Origin: Verrucomicrobiota bacterium
Lineage (GTDB): Bacteria > Verrucomicrobiota > Verrucomicrobiia > Limisphaerales > JAHDYP01
Reading direction: 5' to 3'
NCBI GenBank assembly: GCA_023383055.1
Contig: JAHDYP010000035.1
Coordinates: 1-48,820, forward strand
Length of the DNA: 48,820 nucleotides
The notes beneath the pieces are model-generated. The model searched no databases and was not told where the DNA came from. It saw nothing but the letters and a program-made list of their open reading frames with translations. Shown one piece after another: positions 36,966-46,501 of the stretch (the first letter of the stretch is position 1; each line of letters opens with the position of its first letter). Position numbers and translations under genes: made by a program.

Positions 36966-37121
36966 GCGGTGAAGTTGGACCTCGTTGGCTTATGAGGCGG
37001 GGCTTCGTTGGATCAAGTGCCGCGGTGCGGAACGGGACAGGCGCCTTGGTCGGTTTCCAGCTCGCAGGGAGGTGGTCAAGGTTCAGGGTGCGACACGCAA
37101 CCGCAGCGCGGCGCGCGGGCG

Positions 37122-37856
37122 TTATTCGACAATCTGGGAGGGGACGGGGTTGGGAGCGGGTGGTGGAGTTGGGTGTTTGGTTTTGAAGACAAGGAAGAAG
37201 AGGCCGGCCAGGGCGATGGAGGCTACGACCAGCGTGAGCAGGTAGGCGAGGGCCTTGAGTCTGCGGGCTTGGGCGAAGACTTGTTCAGTTGCGGCGCGCT
37301 GGGATTGCTGGAAGATTTCGAATTCCTTTTCGATGGAGATGGAGTGGGGGTTCTCCTCGCGCAGGGCGAGCGTGAGCCAGCGGTTGTGCGGGTTGCCGAA
37401 GTTGGCGGGCATTTTCTTGAGCAACTCCGGATCCGCCTCGATGAACCCGGTTTGATGCCAGAAGGGTGAGCCTTCAAGCGTCCAGAGCCTGGTCAACCCG
37501 TGGTTTCGCGTTAGAATCTGGAGGCGTTGCCAGAGCCATGGGCGAACGTCGTCGGCTTGTTCCGGGCGGGAGAACGCCTCGCTATGCAGATGTCCCTGTT
37601 TGCCATTAATGCGGAGGGCGACGGCGCCGAGGAGGTCGCCGTCGGGGGTGACGGCCAGCTGGAACTCGGTGAGGTGTTTCTCGACGTCGAGGACCTGCAG
37701 GCGGGCGCGTTCCCAAAGGAGTTTCAGACCGGGCAGATCATCGACATTGGCCCGGCGCACCACGGGGTCAGGAGCGTCCACGGAGGCAAATTCTAGCGGC
37801 GGGGAGCCCAAGGGTAAAGGTCGCAGTTGGGGGTTGCGGTTGCCGGGGACCGCCAC
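37122..37856 (-). CDS. GNAT-like acetyltransferase with C-terminal membrane anchor
   Basis: The 244-residue protein has a GNAT-like domain at about 30-150: VVRRANVDDLPGLKLLW at the start and SPFWHQTGF near the end, matching the final strand of the fold. The acetyl-CoA P-loop (Q/R-x-x-G-x-G/A) is not clear. A linker helix follows (EKEFEIFQQSQRAATEQVFA), then one membrane span (LAYLLTLVVASIALAGLFFL) about 25 residues before the end. It would sit as a tail-anchored protein with its catalytic domain in the cytoplasm. The substrate is unknown. The next gene on this strand, upstream, is rfbB, but it lies beyond a long gap of other sequence. Confidence 0.65.
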   Translation of the reverse strand: MAVPGNRNPQLRPLPLGSPPLEFASVDAPDPVVRRANVDDLPGLKLLWERARLQVLDVEKHLTEFQLAVTPDGDLLGAVALRINGKQGHLHSEAFSRPEQADDVRPWLWQRLQILTRNHGLTRLWTLEGSPFWHQTGFIEADPELLKKMPANFGNPHNRWLTLALREENPHSISIEKEFEIFQQSQRAATEQVFAQARRLKALAYLLTLVVASIALAGLFFLVFKTKHPTPPPAPNPVPSQIVE

Positions 37857-37871
37857 CAGTGCCGACGTTCA

Positions 37872-39014
37872 TCACGGAGATGGACGGCGGCAAGATGCCG
37901 CTGAGTGTGGCGAATTCATGGGGGGGCGTATCGATCTTTCCCTATCCGCCTGGACGGCGACCATCCAATCCTGGTGTTCGAGATACCATCGGACGGTCTG
38001 GCGGATGCCGGCCTCGAACGTGTGCGCCGGTTGCCAACCCAATTCACGCCGGATCTTCGCGGCATCAATGGCGTATCGAAAATCGTGTCCGGGTCGATCG
38101 GCAACGAACGAAATGAGCGCCTGCGAATGGCCGCCGAGTTCGGGTTGCAGTTCGTCGATCAAGTCGCAGATCTGTCGGACGATCTGGATGTTGGTCATCT
38201 CGTTGTTACCGCCGATGTTGTAAGTCTCGCCGGGTTGCCCGGAGGTCAGGACGATCCAAAGCGCTTCAGCGTGATCCCGGACGTAAAGCCAGTCGCGGAC
38301 ATTCAATCCCTGGCCATAGACGGGGATGGCCTTGCGCTCGAGCACCTTTTGGATGACGACCGGGATCAGTTTCTCCGGAAACTGGTGGGGACCGTAATTG
38401 TTCGAGCAATTCGTGATCAGCACCGGCAGACCGTAGGTGTGATGGTATGCCCGCGCGAGGTGATCGCTCGACGCTTTGCTAGCCGAGTACGGCGAATTCG
38501 GGGCGTATGGTGTGGACTCGGTGAAATACCCGGTGACCCCCAGGCTGCCATACACTTCGTCTGTGGACACATGCAGAAACCGGCACTCCGATCGTCCTCG
38601 AATCGCCGGGTCATGGAGTCTTCGAGTTCCCTTGTCTGCGGTCTGTGGTCCGGCGTCCCTGATCCCCCAGACATGGCGGCATGCTTCCAGGAGGTTGTAG
38701 GTCCCCACTACATTCGTGTGAATGAAATCTCCCGGGCCGACGATTGAGCGGTCCACGTGCGATTCCGCCGCGAGGTGCATGACATGCGTGATCTCATGTT
38801 TCCGCACTACACCGGTCACGGCCGACTGATCCCGCAAATCCGCCTGCTCGAAAACATACTTCGGATGTGCCGTTACCGATTTCAGGTTCTCGAGGTGCCC
38901 GGCGTACGTCAGACAATCCAGGTTCACCAGCCGGTCGATCCCAGGCCGGTCAATGACATGCTGGATCAGGTTCGAGCCGATGAACCCGGCGCCGCCGGTG
39001 ACTAGGAGGTTCAT
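37872..39014 (-). CDS. rfbB: dTDP-glucose 4,6-dehydratase
   Basis: From ATG 39014 the product has 380 residues and begins MNLLVTGGAGFIGSNLIQHV, the NAD-binding glycine motif. The catalytic set is present: STDEVYGS (T151, D152, E153) and Y176-xxx-K180 in PYSASKAS. The enzyme makes dTDP-4-keto-6-deoxyglucose, the step after RfbA in dTDP-rhamnose and related sugar pathways for surface glycans. Residues about 118-143 (WGIRDAGPQTADKGTRRL, then HDPAIRGRSEC) look like an insertion just before the strand leading to the catalytic site. Upstream start codons up to 39125 give an unlikely extension. Other rfb genes are not in the window, but a glycosyltransferase lies at the right end. It diverges from ruvB. 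Confidence 0.9.
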   Translation of the reverse strand: MNLLVTGGAGFIGSNLIQHVIDRPGIDRLVNLDCLTYAGHLENLKSVTAHPKYVFEQADLRDQSAVTGVVRKHEITHVMHLAAESHVDRSIVGPGDFIHTNVVGTYNLLEACRHVWGIRDAGPQTADKGTRRLHDPAIRGRSECRFLHVSTDEVYGSLGVTGYFTESTPYAPNSPYSASKASSDHLARAYHHTYGLPVLITNCSNNYGPHQFPEKLIPVVIQKVLERKAIPVYGQGLNVRDWLYVRDHAEALWIVLTSGQPGETYNIGGNNEMTNIQIVRQICDLIDELQPELGGHSQALISFVADRPGHDFRYAIDAAKIRRELGWQPAHTFEAGIRQTVRWYLEHQDWMVAVQADRERSIRPPMNSPHSAASCRRPSP

Positions 39015-39217
39015 GTTAAGGGAGATAGGGAATGGTGGATATGCAGAACGAGCGGTTTGCGCGCATTGTCCATTTCGCCGCGGGGACGATACAGCTGTTT
39101 GTGAAACCGCGCCAGCAAGAACCAAGAGAGTGTCGAAGAAGGATGCGGGGGCATCCCATGGACCGCGGGGTTTTTGCCTTGTCCAGGTCGCCGGGTTTCC
39201 GCATCTTTTGCCTCCTC

Positions 39218-40237
39218 ATGGAAGAGCGATTAGTTTCGGATGTGTTGGCTCGGCCGGACGTCGCGTTCGAGCTCACCCTGCGTCCTTCGCTTTTCTCCGA
39301 GTTCAAAGGGCAGGCCAAGGTCCGGGAGCGCCTTGAGATCGCGGTCGAAGCCGCCCTCCAGCGTCGGGAGGCGCTTGATCACATCTTGCTCAGCGGACCA
39401 CCCGGGCTGGGCAAGACCACGCTGGCGCACATCCTGGCGAAGTCAATGGGGGCGAATTTGAAGTCGACGAGCGGTCCGACGATTGAGAAGGCGGGGGACC
39501 TTGCCGGGTTGCTGACGAACCTTGAAGCGGGCGACATCCTGTTTATTGACGAGATCCACCGGCTGCAGAAGACGATCGAGGAGTATCTCTATCCGGCCAT
39601 GGAGGATTTCAAGCTGGATATCATCATCGACCAGGGACCGAACGCCCGGAGCGTGCGATTAAACCTGCCGCGCTTCACCCTCGTGGGCGCGACCACCCGG
39701 AGTGGATTGCTGACGGCGCCGCTGCTCACGCGGTTCACCATTCGCGAGCGCCTGGATTACTACACCGCCGAGCATCTCGAGGGGATTGTCATTCGTTCGG
39801 CGAGGTTGTTGGGTGTGGAGATCGAGGATGCCGGCGCGCGCGAGATCGCCCAGCGCAGCCGGGGCACGCCGCGCATCGCGAACAACCTGCTCCGGCGGGT
39901 GCGCGATTACGCCCAGGTCCGGAGCGACGGCCGCATCACGCGCGAGGTGGCGGACAAGGCGTTGGCGATGCTCGAGATTGATGCGCATGGGTTGGATGAA
40001 ATGGACAAGCGGTTGCTGGAAGCCATGGCCACCAAGTTTGGCGGTGGACCCGTTGGCGTCAATTCCCTGGCGGTGGCAGTCGGCGAAGAACCCGACACCA
40101 TCGAGGAAGTTTACGAGCCGTACCTGATCATGGAAGGTTACATCCAGCGGACGCCGCAAGGGCGGATCATCACCGAGCTCGGCTATCGGCGACTGGGCCT
40201 GCCGGGACTGGGCGCCCGTCAACGCGATTTGCTCTGA
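39218..40237 (+). CDS. ruvB: Holliday junction branch migration ATPase RuvB
   Basis: The 339-residue protein begins [20 protein letters not shown]; the frame extends to 39032 but family length favours this start. Walker A is GPPGLGKTT (60-68), Walker B is LFIDEIHRL (D111, E112), and sensor-like GATTRSGLL follows. The C-terminal winged helix ends with [18 protein letters not shown]. RuvB forms hexameric rings that drive branch migration with RuvA during recombination repair. ruvA and ruvC are not adjacent here. It diverges from rfbB, so its promoter should lie in the 203 bases between them. Confidence 0.95.
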   Translation: MEERLVSDVLARPDVAFELTLRPSLFSEFKGQAKVRERLEIAVEAALQRREALDHILLSGPPGLGKTTLAHILAKSMGANLKSTSGPTIEKAGDLAGLLTNLEAGDILFIDEIHRLQKTIEEYLYPAMEDFKLDIIIDQGPNARSVRLNLPRFTLVGATTRSGLLTAPLLTRFTIRERLDYYTAEHLEGIVIRSARLLGVEIEDAGAREIAQRSRGTPRIANNLLRRVRDYAQVRSDGRITREVADKALAMLEIDAHGLDEMDKRLLEAMATKFGGGPVGVNSLAVAVGEEPDTIEEVYEPYLIMEGYIQRTPQGRIITELGYRRLGLPGLGARQRDLL

Positions 40238-40304
40238 GTGGCGGCGGCGGACCGCATCGCCCGAAGTGCCAATCGCTGTTCGTTGTTGCCGGCGTGCCTG
40301 CGGT

Positions 40305-40880
40305 CTAGTCCCAGTCCCATTCTTTGAACAGGTCGGCGATGGCGTATTGAAAACCCGGGAGGACCGTGAGGCCGTCGAGTTGACCACCCGAACCGAGGAT
40401 CTTGCGGTCGGTGAGGGAATGGCAGATTTCGACGAACTCGCGGTCGGGATGAATCACCCAGGCGAGCCGGGTGCCGCTATCGAAGAAATCGCGCAAGCGT
40501 TCGGTGATGTCCTTGGGTGTGCTGGATGGCGCCAGAATCTCGACTGCCAGATCGGGGGCGCCTTGGAAGAAGGTCTTGGGCGGGCGTCGCAAGCCGCGCA
40601 ACCGGTCCTTGCTCACGAACGAGATGTCCGGCGCGCGGCAGTTGCGGTTGACCATCCAGAATCCGGTGGTCGAGTCGAGGACGACCCCCAGCCGCCTGGC
40701 TTCCGCGAACTGCCTCAGGGCGGTCAGCAGGCGGACGCAGATCTCACCGTGTTCGAGGTTGTTCTTCGGACTCATGACCAACTCCCCTTGGACCACTTCG
40801 TGGATGTAGCTGTCCTCCAGCAAGGCCTGGAGCTCCTCCTCGGTCCAGACTTTGGATGGCTTGTCCACGGTGACGTTCAT
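40305..40880 (-). CDS. Uma2-family (DUF820) PD-(D/E)XK nuclease-like protein
   Basis: The 191-residue product matches the Uma2 layout: EVVQGELVMSP near the start, then APDISFV (D85), LAVEILAPSS (E114) and LAWVIHPDREFVEI. The conserved acidic residues of the restriction-endonuclease-like fold are present. The usual Tyr of the ...R...Y...G motif is Phe (DFFDSG). The family's role is not settled; members are often abundant and solitary in cyanobacteria, Verrucomicrobiota and Planctomycetota. It converges on ruvB. No partner gene is seen. Confidence 0.85.
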   Translation of the reverse strand: MNVTVDKPSKVWTEEELQALLEDSYIHEVVQGELVMSPKNNLEHGEICVRLLTALRQFAEARRLGVVLDSTTGFWMVNRNCRAPDISFVSKDRLRGLRRPPKTFFQGAPDLAVEILAPSSTPKDITERLRDFFDSGTRLAWVIHPDREFVEICHSLTDRKILGSGGQLDGLTVLPGFQYAIADLFKEWDWD

Positions 40881-41073
40881 TGAGGCAGGCTAACACCAGC
40901 CCGATAAGTGTCAATCAGGGGTGCGGGGTTATGGAATCCGTTGACGCCGCTCCGATCACCTGTCAATCGACCCTCTAAAGTGAGGGAAAGAAACCAGGGT
41001 TCACCGCGCCGCTTACGGGGGAAGCAAAAAAGGCTGACAATGTCGAACGGATCCCGTTAAGTCGACGCCCGGT

Positions 41074-42591
<1,518 letters not shown>

Positions 42592-42642
42592 TTCACCTCC
42601 GGTCGTAGCGCCAGTCTCCGCCCTTTCCGCCGCTGTGGACCA

Positions 42643-42716
42643 TCCAGCCCGCGCAGCTCTTGCGCTCGCGCTTCCATAGCCGCGCTTTCAGCGCGAATCC
42701 ACATGTGCGGGCTGGA
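42643..42716. repeat. Inverted-repeat element TCCAGCCCGC...GCGGGCTGGA
   Basis: TCCAGCCCGC (42643-42652) pairs perfectly with GCGGGCTGGA (42707-42716). Inside is a compact hairpin, CGCGCT-TTC-AGCGCG (42681-42695). The right end matches the element at 18162-18174. It lies between convergent genes, directly after the shortened carB, and could also slow transcription. Confidence 0.6.
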
Positions 42717-42734
42717 AGCGGCGGGGCAGAGTTC

Positions 42735-43136
42735 TCAGAACTCGTCCAGTTCGATGCGGATGGTGTTGAGCAGCCGTTGCATATTCGCCGGCTTGTGCAT
42801 GGTGGCAGTCGCCCCGGCCAGCATGCAGCGTTGGTTCGTGTCCGACCCCTCCGCCCCCGTCAGGACAATCACCGGCATCCGGGCCGTTTCGGGGATGGAC
42901 CGAAACCATCCCATCAGGGTGTAGCCGTCGAAGATCGGGCAGACGGTTGGACGCGGCGATTGCATTCCGAGATCGACCACGGCGAGGTCAGGTTTCTCCG
43001 ATCTGGCCTTTAGCAGTGCCGTCGGCCCATCTTGGCAAGCGAGCACTTCATAGCCGTGACGCTGTAGAAAACCGCCCACGGACTTGAGGATCACCTGATC
43101 GTCGTCGGCGAGGAGAATGCGTCGTCTTCGTTCCAT
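42735..43136 (-). CDS. Single-domain response regulator receiver
   Basis: From ATG 43136 the product has 133 residues and is a receiver domain alone: acidic pair D11/D12 in LLADDDQ, phosphoacceptor D55 in LAVVDLGM, T93 in IVLTGAE and K115 in MHKPAN. No output domain follows. Between D55 and the usual DG turn there is an extra stretch (SPRPTVCPI), lengthening the loop next to the active site. Such stand-alone receivers act in phosphorelays or bind partners. No histidine kinase is adjacent. Confidence 0.85.
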   Translation of the reverse strand: MERRRRILLADDDQVILKSVGGFLQRHGYEVLACQDGPTALLKARSEKPDLAVVDLGMQSPRPTVCPIFDGYTLMGWFRSIPETARMPVIVLTGAEGSDTNQRCMLAGATATMHKPANMQRLLNTIRIELDEF

Positions 43137-43251
43137 AAAACAATGAGACAGCGTGTGATGTGCCATTATTGGACAGTTGAAGCTTGAGCGGCCAAGTAGC
43201 AAGAAGCCTTATCCGGGAACCGCAATATCCTGCCCTCCAACTTAAAGCAAA

Positions 43252-43328
43252 TGGTGCGCGATAGAGGATTTGAACCTCTGACCCCTTCCGTGTCAAGGAA
43301 GTGCTCTGCCACTGAGCTAACCGCGCAC
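43252..43328 (-). tRNA. tRNA-Val (GAC)
   Basis: On the minus strand the acceptor arm GTGCGCG (43328-43322) pairs with CGCGCAC (43261-43255). The D arm GTTAGCTCAGTGGCAGAGC, the anticodon arm CTTCC-TTGACAC-GGAAG with anticodon GAC, and the T arm GGTTCAAATCC are all standard. A templated CCA occupies 43254-43252. Confidence 0.97.
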
Positions 43329-43544
43329 GGTCTGACCAAAGCCCCCGAAAACTCCCGAGTTCAGAGGTCCTGCTCGCAATGTCGCGAGGCGCAAGCCTTC
43401 CATCGCCCCAGCCCACTGGCAAGCCGAAAAACAGACTGATACCACGCTGGTTTTCATGTAGCGGGGTTTTCGCCTTGACCTTCGAGCGCGTCACTTCAAC
43501 ATCTGCCGCCTCAATCGGGAATTGGATCAGGAATTAGGAAGACA

Positions 43545-44051
43545 ATGCCGAAGAATACGAAAGCACCGAAGCCTTTGCCGTCCGCGCTGAGTGTGGCGAG
43601 ACCCACCGAAACCAAGTTGAACGCCCCGCCACCCGGGCGGTCACGGACGACCACCGCGTTGGCGTCCAAACCAAAAGCGCCGGCTCCGAAGGGCGGGAAG
43701 TCGACGAACCCGGCCGAATCGGTGAATCCGACGAAAGCTCCGCGCAAAATCGCCGCGCGGAAAGCGGTTGCGGGGCCGGAATCGAGCGGGACGGTCGCGG
43801 TCACATTTGTGCACGTGGATCAGCGCGCCCGGCAGGTGGTGCTCAGCGGTGAATTCAATCAATGGTCGGCCGCCGCCACGCCGATGAGCCGGCAGGGTGA
43901 CGGGCGCTGGCAAGCCACGCTCGAGTTGCCGCCAGGCCGGCACTCGTACAAATTTGTGGTCGATGGACGGTGGATATCGGATCCGAACGCCTGCGAACAG
44001 GTTGCGGATGGATTCGGCGCGAGCAATTCGGTGATAGAAGTTCGCCTATAG
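43545..44051 (+). CDS. CBM48 (glycogen-binding/isoamylase early-set) protein with basic low-complexity tail
   Basis: The 168-residue protein has AGGAAG three bases before its ATG. Residues 1-80 are a Lys/Pro/Ala-rich low-complexity tail (KAPAPKGGKS). Residues about 83-168 form a CBM48 fold: VVLSGEFNQWSAAATPMSR, GRWQATLELPPGRHSYKFVV and DGRWISDPNA. CBM48 domains bind alpha-glucans such as glycogen, and stand-alone versions resemble AMPK-beta-like regulators. No signal peptide is seen, so it is probably cytoplasmic. The methyltransferase gene follows after about 105 bases. Confidence 0.85.
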   Translation: MPKNTKAPKPLPSALSVARPTETKLNAPPPGRSRTTTALASKPKAPAPKGGKSTNPAESVNPTKAPRKIAARKAVAGPESSGTVAVTFVHVDQRARQVVLSGEFNQWSAAATPMSRQGDGRWQATLELPPGRHSYKFVVDGRWISDPNACEQVADGFGASNSVIEVRL

Positions 44052-44155
44052 GAGCGTGGGCATCGCGGCGGGCGATGCGCTTTGGGGTGTGGCGACGGTG
44101 CCGGCTCGACGGCGTCGCGAGCTTTATGGTTTCGTCGACCCGAGTGGTTTGCGGC

Positions 44156-44971
44156 ATGGTGTCAGACAGCGTGCATCACTACCAGGGCGAGGCTGGCCGG
44201 CGTTATCATTTCGATAAGCGCGGGATTCCGGCGGACGCCTACCCTTGGATTGCCCGGCTGCGCGCCGAGAAGTTCGGGGCGCACGTGCGGCCGGCGGATG
44301 TCGTGTTCGAGTTTGGGGTTGGGGCGGGTTGGAATCTTGCCGCGTTGGATTGCGCGCGACGATTGGGTCACGATGTGACCGAGTTCCTTGAACTGGAACT
44401 ATCGCGGCGCGGGATCGAGTTTGTGGCTGACACCCGGCGGCTGGCAGCGGGCGCGGTGGACGTCGTGATCTGCCATCATGTGCTCGAGCACGTGATGGAG
44501 CCGGCGGTGGTGCTGCGGGAGATTTTGCGGTTGCTTCGGCCGGGAGGCACGTTACTGGTGTCGGTGCCATTCGAGCGGGAGCGCCGCTATCGCCGCTATG
44601 AGGCAACCGAGCCCAATCATCATCTTTACTCCTGGAACCCGCAAACCCTCGGCAACCTGGTCTCGGAGAGCGGCTTGATTGTTGTTTCGGCCGGCCTGGG
44701 GCAGTTTGGCTATGACCGGTTCGCGGCGGTTTGGGCCGCGCGCCTTCGTGGGGGGGAGCGGGGATTCCGGTGGATCCGGGCGATGGCACACGGGCTGCGG
44801 CCCGGGCGCGAAGTTCGGGTGGTCGCCCGCTCGAACGCCCCGCAACCGAAATTGTCCGTTGACGGACAGACGGCAACCGAAGAAAACAAAGGCCATGGAC
44901 AAAATGCAGCGCGCCCTGATTTCAGTCTACGACAAGACCAACCTGGTGCCATTCGCCCGGTTGCTGGCTGA
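44156..44971 (+). CDS. Class I SAM-dependent methyltransferase
   Basis: ATG 44156 gives 271 residues; ATG 44126 is possible and the frame opens at 43970. SAM-binding motif I is VVFEFGVGAGWNLAAL (50-64), and the motif near strand 4 is VDVVICHHVLEHV (101-113), followed by LRLLRPGGTLLVSVPF. This is the Methyltransf_11 type. The opening (YHFDKRGIPADAYPWIARLR) resembles enzymes found in cell-surface glycan or lipid clusters, but the substrate is unknown. The stop lies 77 bases inside purH, an unusually long overlap, so the true C-terminus should be checked. Confidence 0.8.
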   Translation: MVSDSVHHYQGEAGRRYHFDKRGIPADAYPWIARLRAEKFGAHVRPADVVFEFGVGAGWNLAALDCARRLGHDVTEFLELELSRRGIEFVADTRRLAAGAVDVVICHHVLEHVMEPAVVLREILRLLRPGGTLLVSVPFERERRYRRYEATEPNHHLYSWNPQTLGNLVSESGLIVVSAGLGQFGYDRFAAVWAARLRGGERGFRWIRAMAHGLRPGREVRVVARSNAPQPKLSVDGQTATEENKGHGQNAARPDFSLRQDQPGAIRPVAG

Positions 44972-46472
44972 AGCGGGGGTGGAACTGATCTCGACGGGCG
45001 GCACGGCGCGTGCCCTGCGGGATGCCGGGTTGGAGGTGACGGATCTGAGCGATTACACGGGATTTCCGGAGATGTTGGACGGCCGGGTCAAGACGCTTCA
45101 TCCCAAGGTGCACGGAGGTCTGCTTTATCTGCGCGACAACGACGCTCACCGGGCCGCCGCCGAGCAGCACGGCATCAAGGCGATCGATCTGGTGGTCGTT
45201 AATCTCTATCCCTTCGAGCAAACGATTGCGCGCCCGAACGTCACCCTTGAAGAAGCCATCGAGAACATCGATATCGGTGGTCCCGCCATGTTGCGCAGTG
45301 CTGCCAAGAACCATGAGTCGGTCACCGTCGTCATGGATCCCGGCGATTACGAGGAAGTCGCTGCACAGTTTAAGGCCAACGGCAACACCACCCTCGAGTT
45401 GCGACGGACTTTGGCCATGCGGGTTTTTGCCCGGACTTCGGCCTACGACGCCGTGATCGCCACGCATCTGATCAAGGTTTTTGGTCACACCGCCGTGAAT
45501 TGGGCGCCGCGCGGTCAGCCCACGGGGTTGCCTCGCCAGATTGCCGTCGACTCCCCCAAAGTACAGTCGCTGCGCTACGGCGAGAACCCTCACCAGGCGG
45601 CGGCGCTTTATGGTCGGTTTCCCGATTTTTTCCGGCAGTTGCATGGCAAGGAACTTTCCTACAACAACATCCTGGATCTGACCGCGGCGGCGCAGTTGAT
45701 CGGCGAGTTCGGGCCGGATCGGCCGACCCTTGCGATCTTGAAGCACATGAACCCCTGTGGGGTGGGGCGGGGTGCTTCGCTGAAGGAAGCGTGGGAACGC
45801 GCTTTGGCGACCGACAAGCAGGCCCCATTTGGCGGGATTATTGCCGTCAACCAGCCCCTGGATGCGCCCGCGGCCGAAGCCGTGGCCGAGATCTTCAGCG
45901 AAGTGGTTGTGGCACCCGATTTCACCGAAGAGGCCCTGGCCATTCTGACCAGGAAGAAGAACCTGCGCCTGATCCGTCTGCTCAAGAGCCTGAAGACAGC
46001 CAAGCCGTGGGAGATCCGGAGTGTCGGAGCCGACTCCTACCTGATGCAGGAACGCGATCAGAAGGTTATCGAAGCCGCCGATTTGAAAGTGGTCACGCGC
46101 CGGCAGCCTTTGCCGGAGGAGCTCGAAGCCATGCTGTTCGGCTGGCGGGTGGTGAAGCACGTCAAGTCCAACGCCATTGTCTACGTCAACGGGCAGCAGA
46201 CTCTGGGGATTGGCGCCGGTCAAATGAGCCGGGTTGACGCCAGTCGTATCGCGGTTTGGAAAGCGGGCGAAGCCGGCCTGGTGTTGAAGGGCAGCGTGGT
46301 TTGCAGCGACGCGTTCTTTCCCTTCGCGGACGGATTGATCGCGTCGGCGGAGGCCGGCGCCACGGCCGCCATTCAGCCCGGGGGATCGATGCGCGATGCC
46401 GAGGTGATCGCCGCCGCCGATGAACGTGACCTGGCCATGGTCTTCACCGGCGTGAGGCACTTCCGGCACTGA
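44895..46472 (+). CDS. purH: Bifunctional AICAR formyltransferase/IMP cyclohydrolase
   Basis: From ATG 44895 (weak AAAGG upstream) the protein has 525 residues, the normal PurH length. The N-terminal MGS-like IMP cyclohydrolase domain includes ALISVYDKTNLVPFARLLAE, ISTGGTAR, GFPEMLDGRVKTLHPKVHGG and LVVVNLYPFEQTI. The AICAR formyltransferase part holds LRYGENPHQAAALYG, LSYNNILDLTAA, AILKHMNPCGVG and KSNAIVYV, and ends MVFTGVRHFRH. It catalyses the last two steps of purine synthesis in the cytoplasm. It overlaps the methyltransferase end and converges on the GH10 gene with only 27 bases between stops. Confidence 0.95.
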   Translation: MDKMQRALISVYDKTNLVPFARLLAEAGVELISTGGTARALRDAGLEVTDLSDYTGFPEMLDGRVKTLHPKVHGGLLYLRDNDAHRAAAEQHGIKAIDLVVVNLYPFEQTIARPNVTLEEAIENIDIGGPAMLRSAAKNHESVTVVMDPGDYEEVAAQFKANGNTTLELRRTLAMRVFARTSAYDAVIATHLIKVFGHTAVNWAPRGQPTGLPRQIAVDSPKVQSLRYGENPHQAAALYGRFPDFFRQLHGKELSYNNILDLTAAAQLIGEFGPDRPTLAILKHMNPCGVGRGASLKEAWERALATDKQAPFGGIIAVNQPLDAPAAEAVAEIFSEVVVAPDFTEEALAILTRKKNLRLIRLLKSLKTAKPWEIRSVGADSYLMQERDQKVIEAADLKVVTRRQPLPEELEAMLFGWRVVKHVKSNAIVYVNGQQTLGIGAGQMSRVDASRIAVWKAGEAGLVLKGSVVCSDAFFPFADGLIASAEAGATAAIQPGGSMRDAEVIAAADERDLAMVFTGVRHFRH

Positions 46473-46479
46473 TCCCGGC

Positions 46480-46501
46480 GAAGGCTTGGCATCGAGCCTT
46501 C
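46480..46501. terminator. Stem-loop between convergent purH and GH10 genes
   Basis: GAAGGCT (46480-46486) pairs with AGCCTTC (46495-46501) around an eight-base loop, overlapping the GH10 stop codon. There is no clear U-run. It is a possible bidirectional stop. Confidence 0.3.

Noticed and set aside
39032..39217. Upstream starts for RuvB
   Set aside because: The extra residues do not resemble Ruv[11 protein letters not shown] at 39218 gives the usual length.
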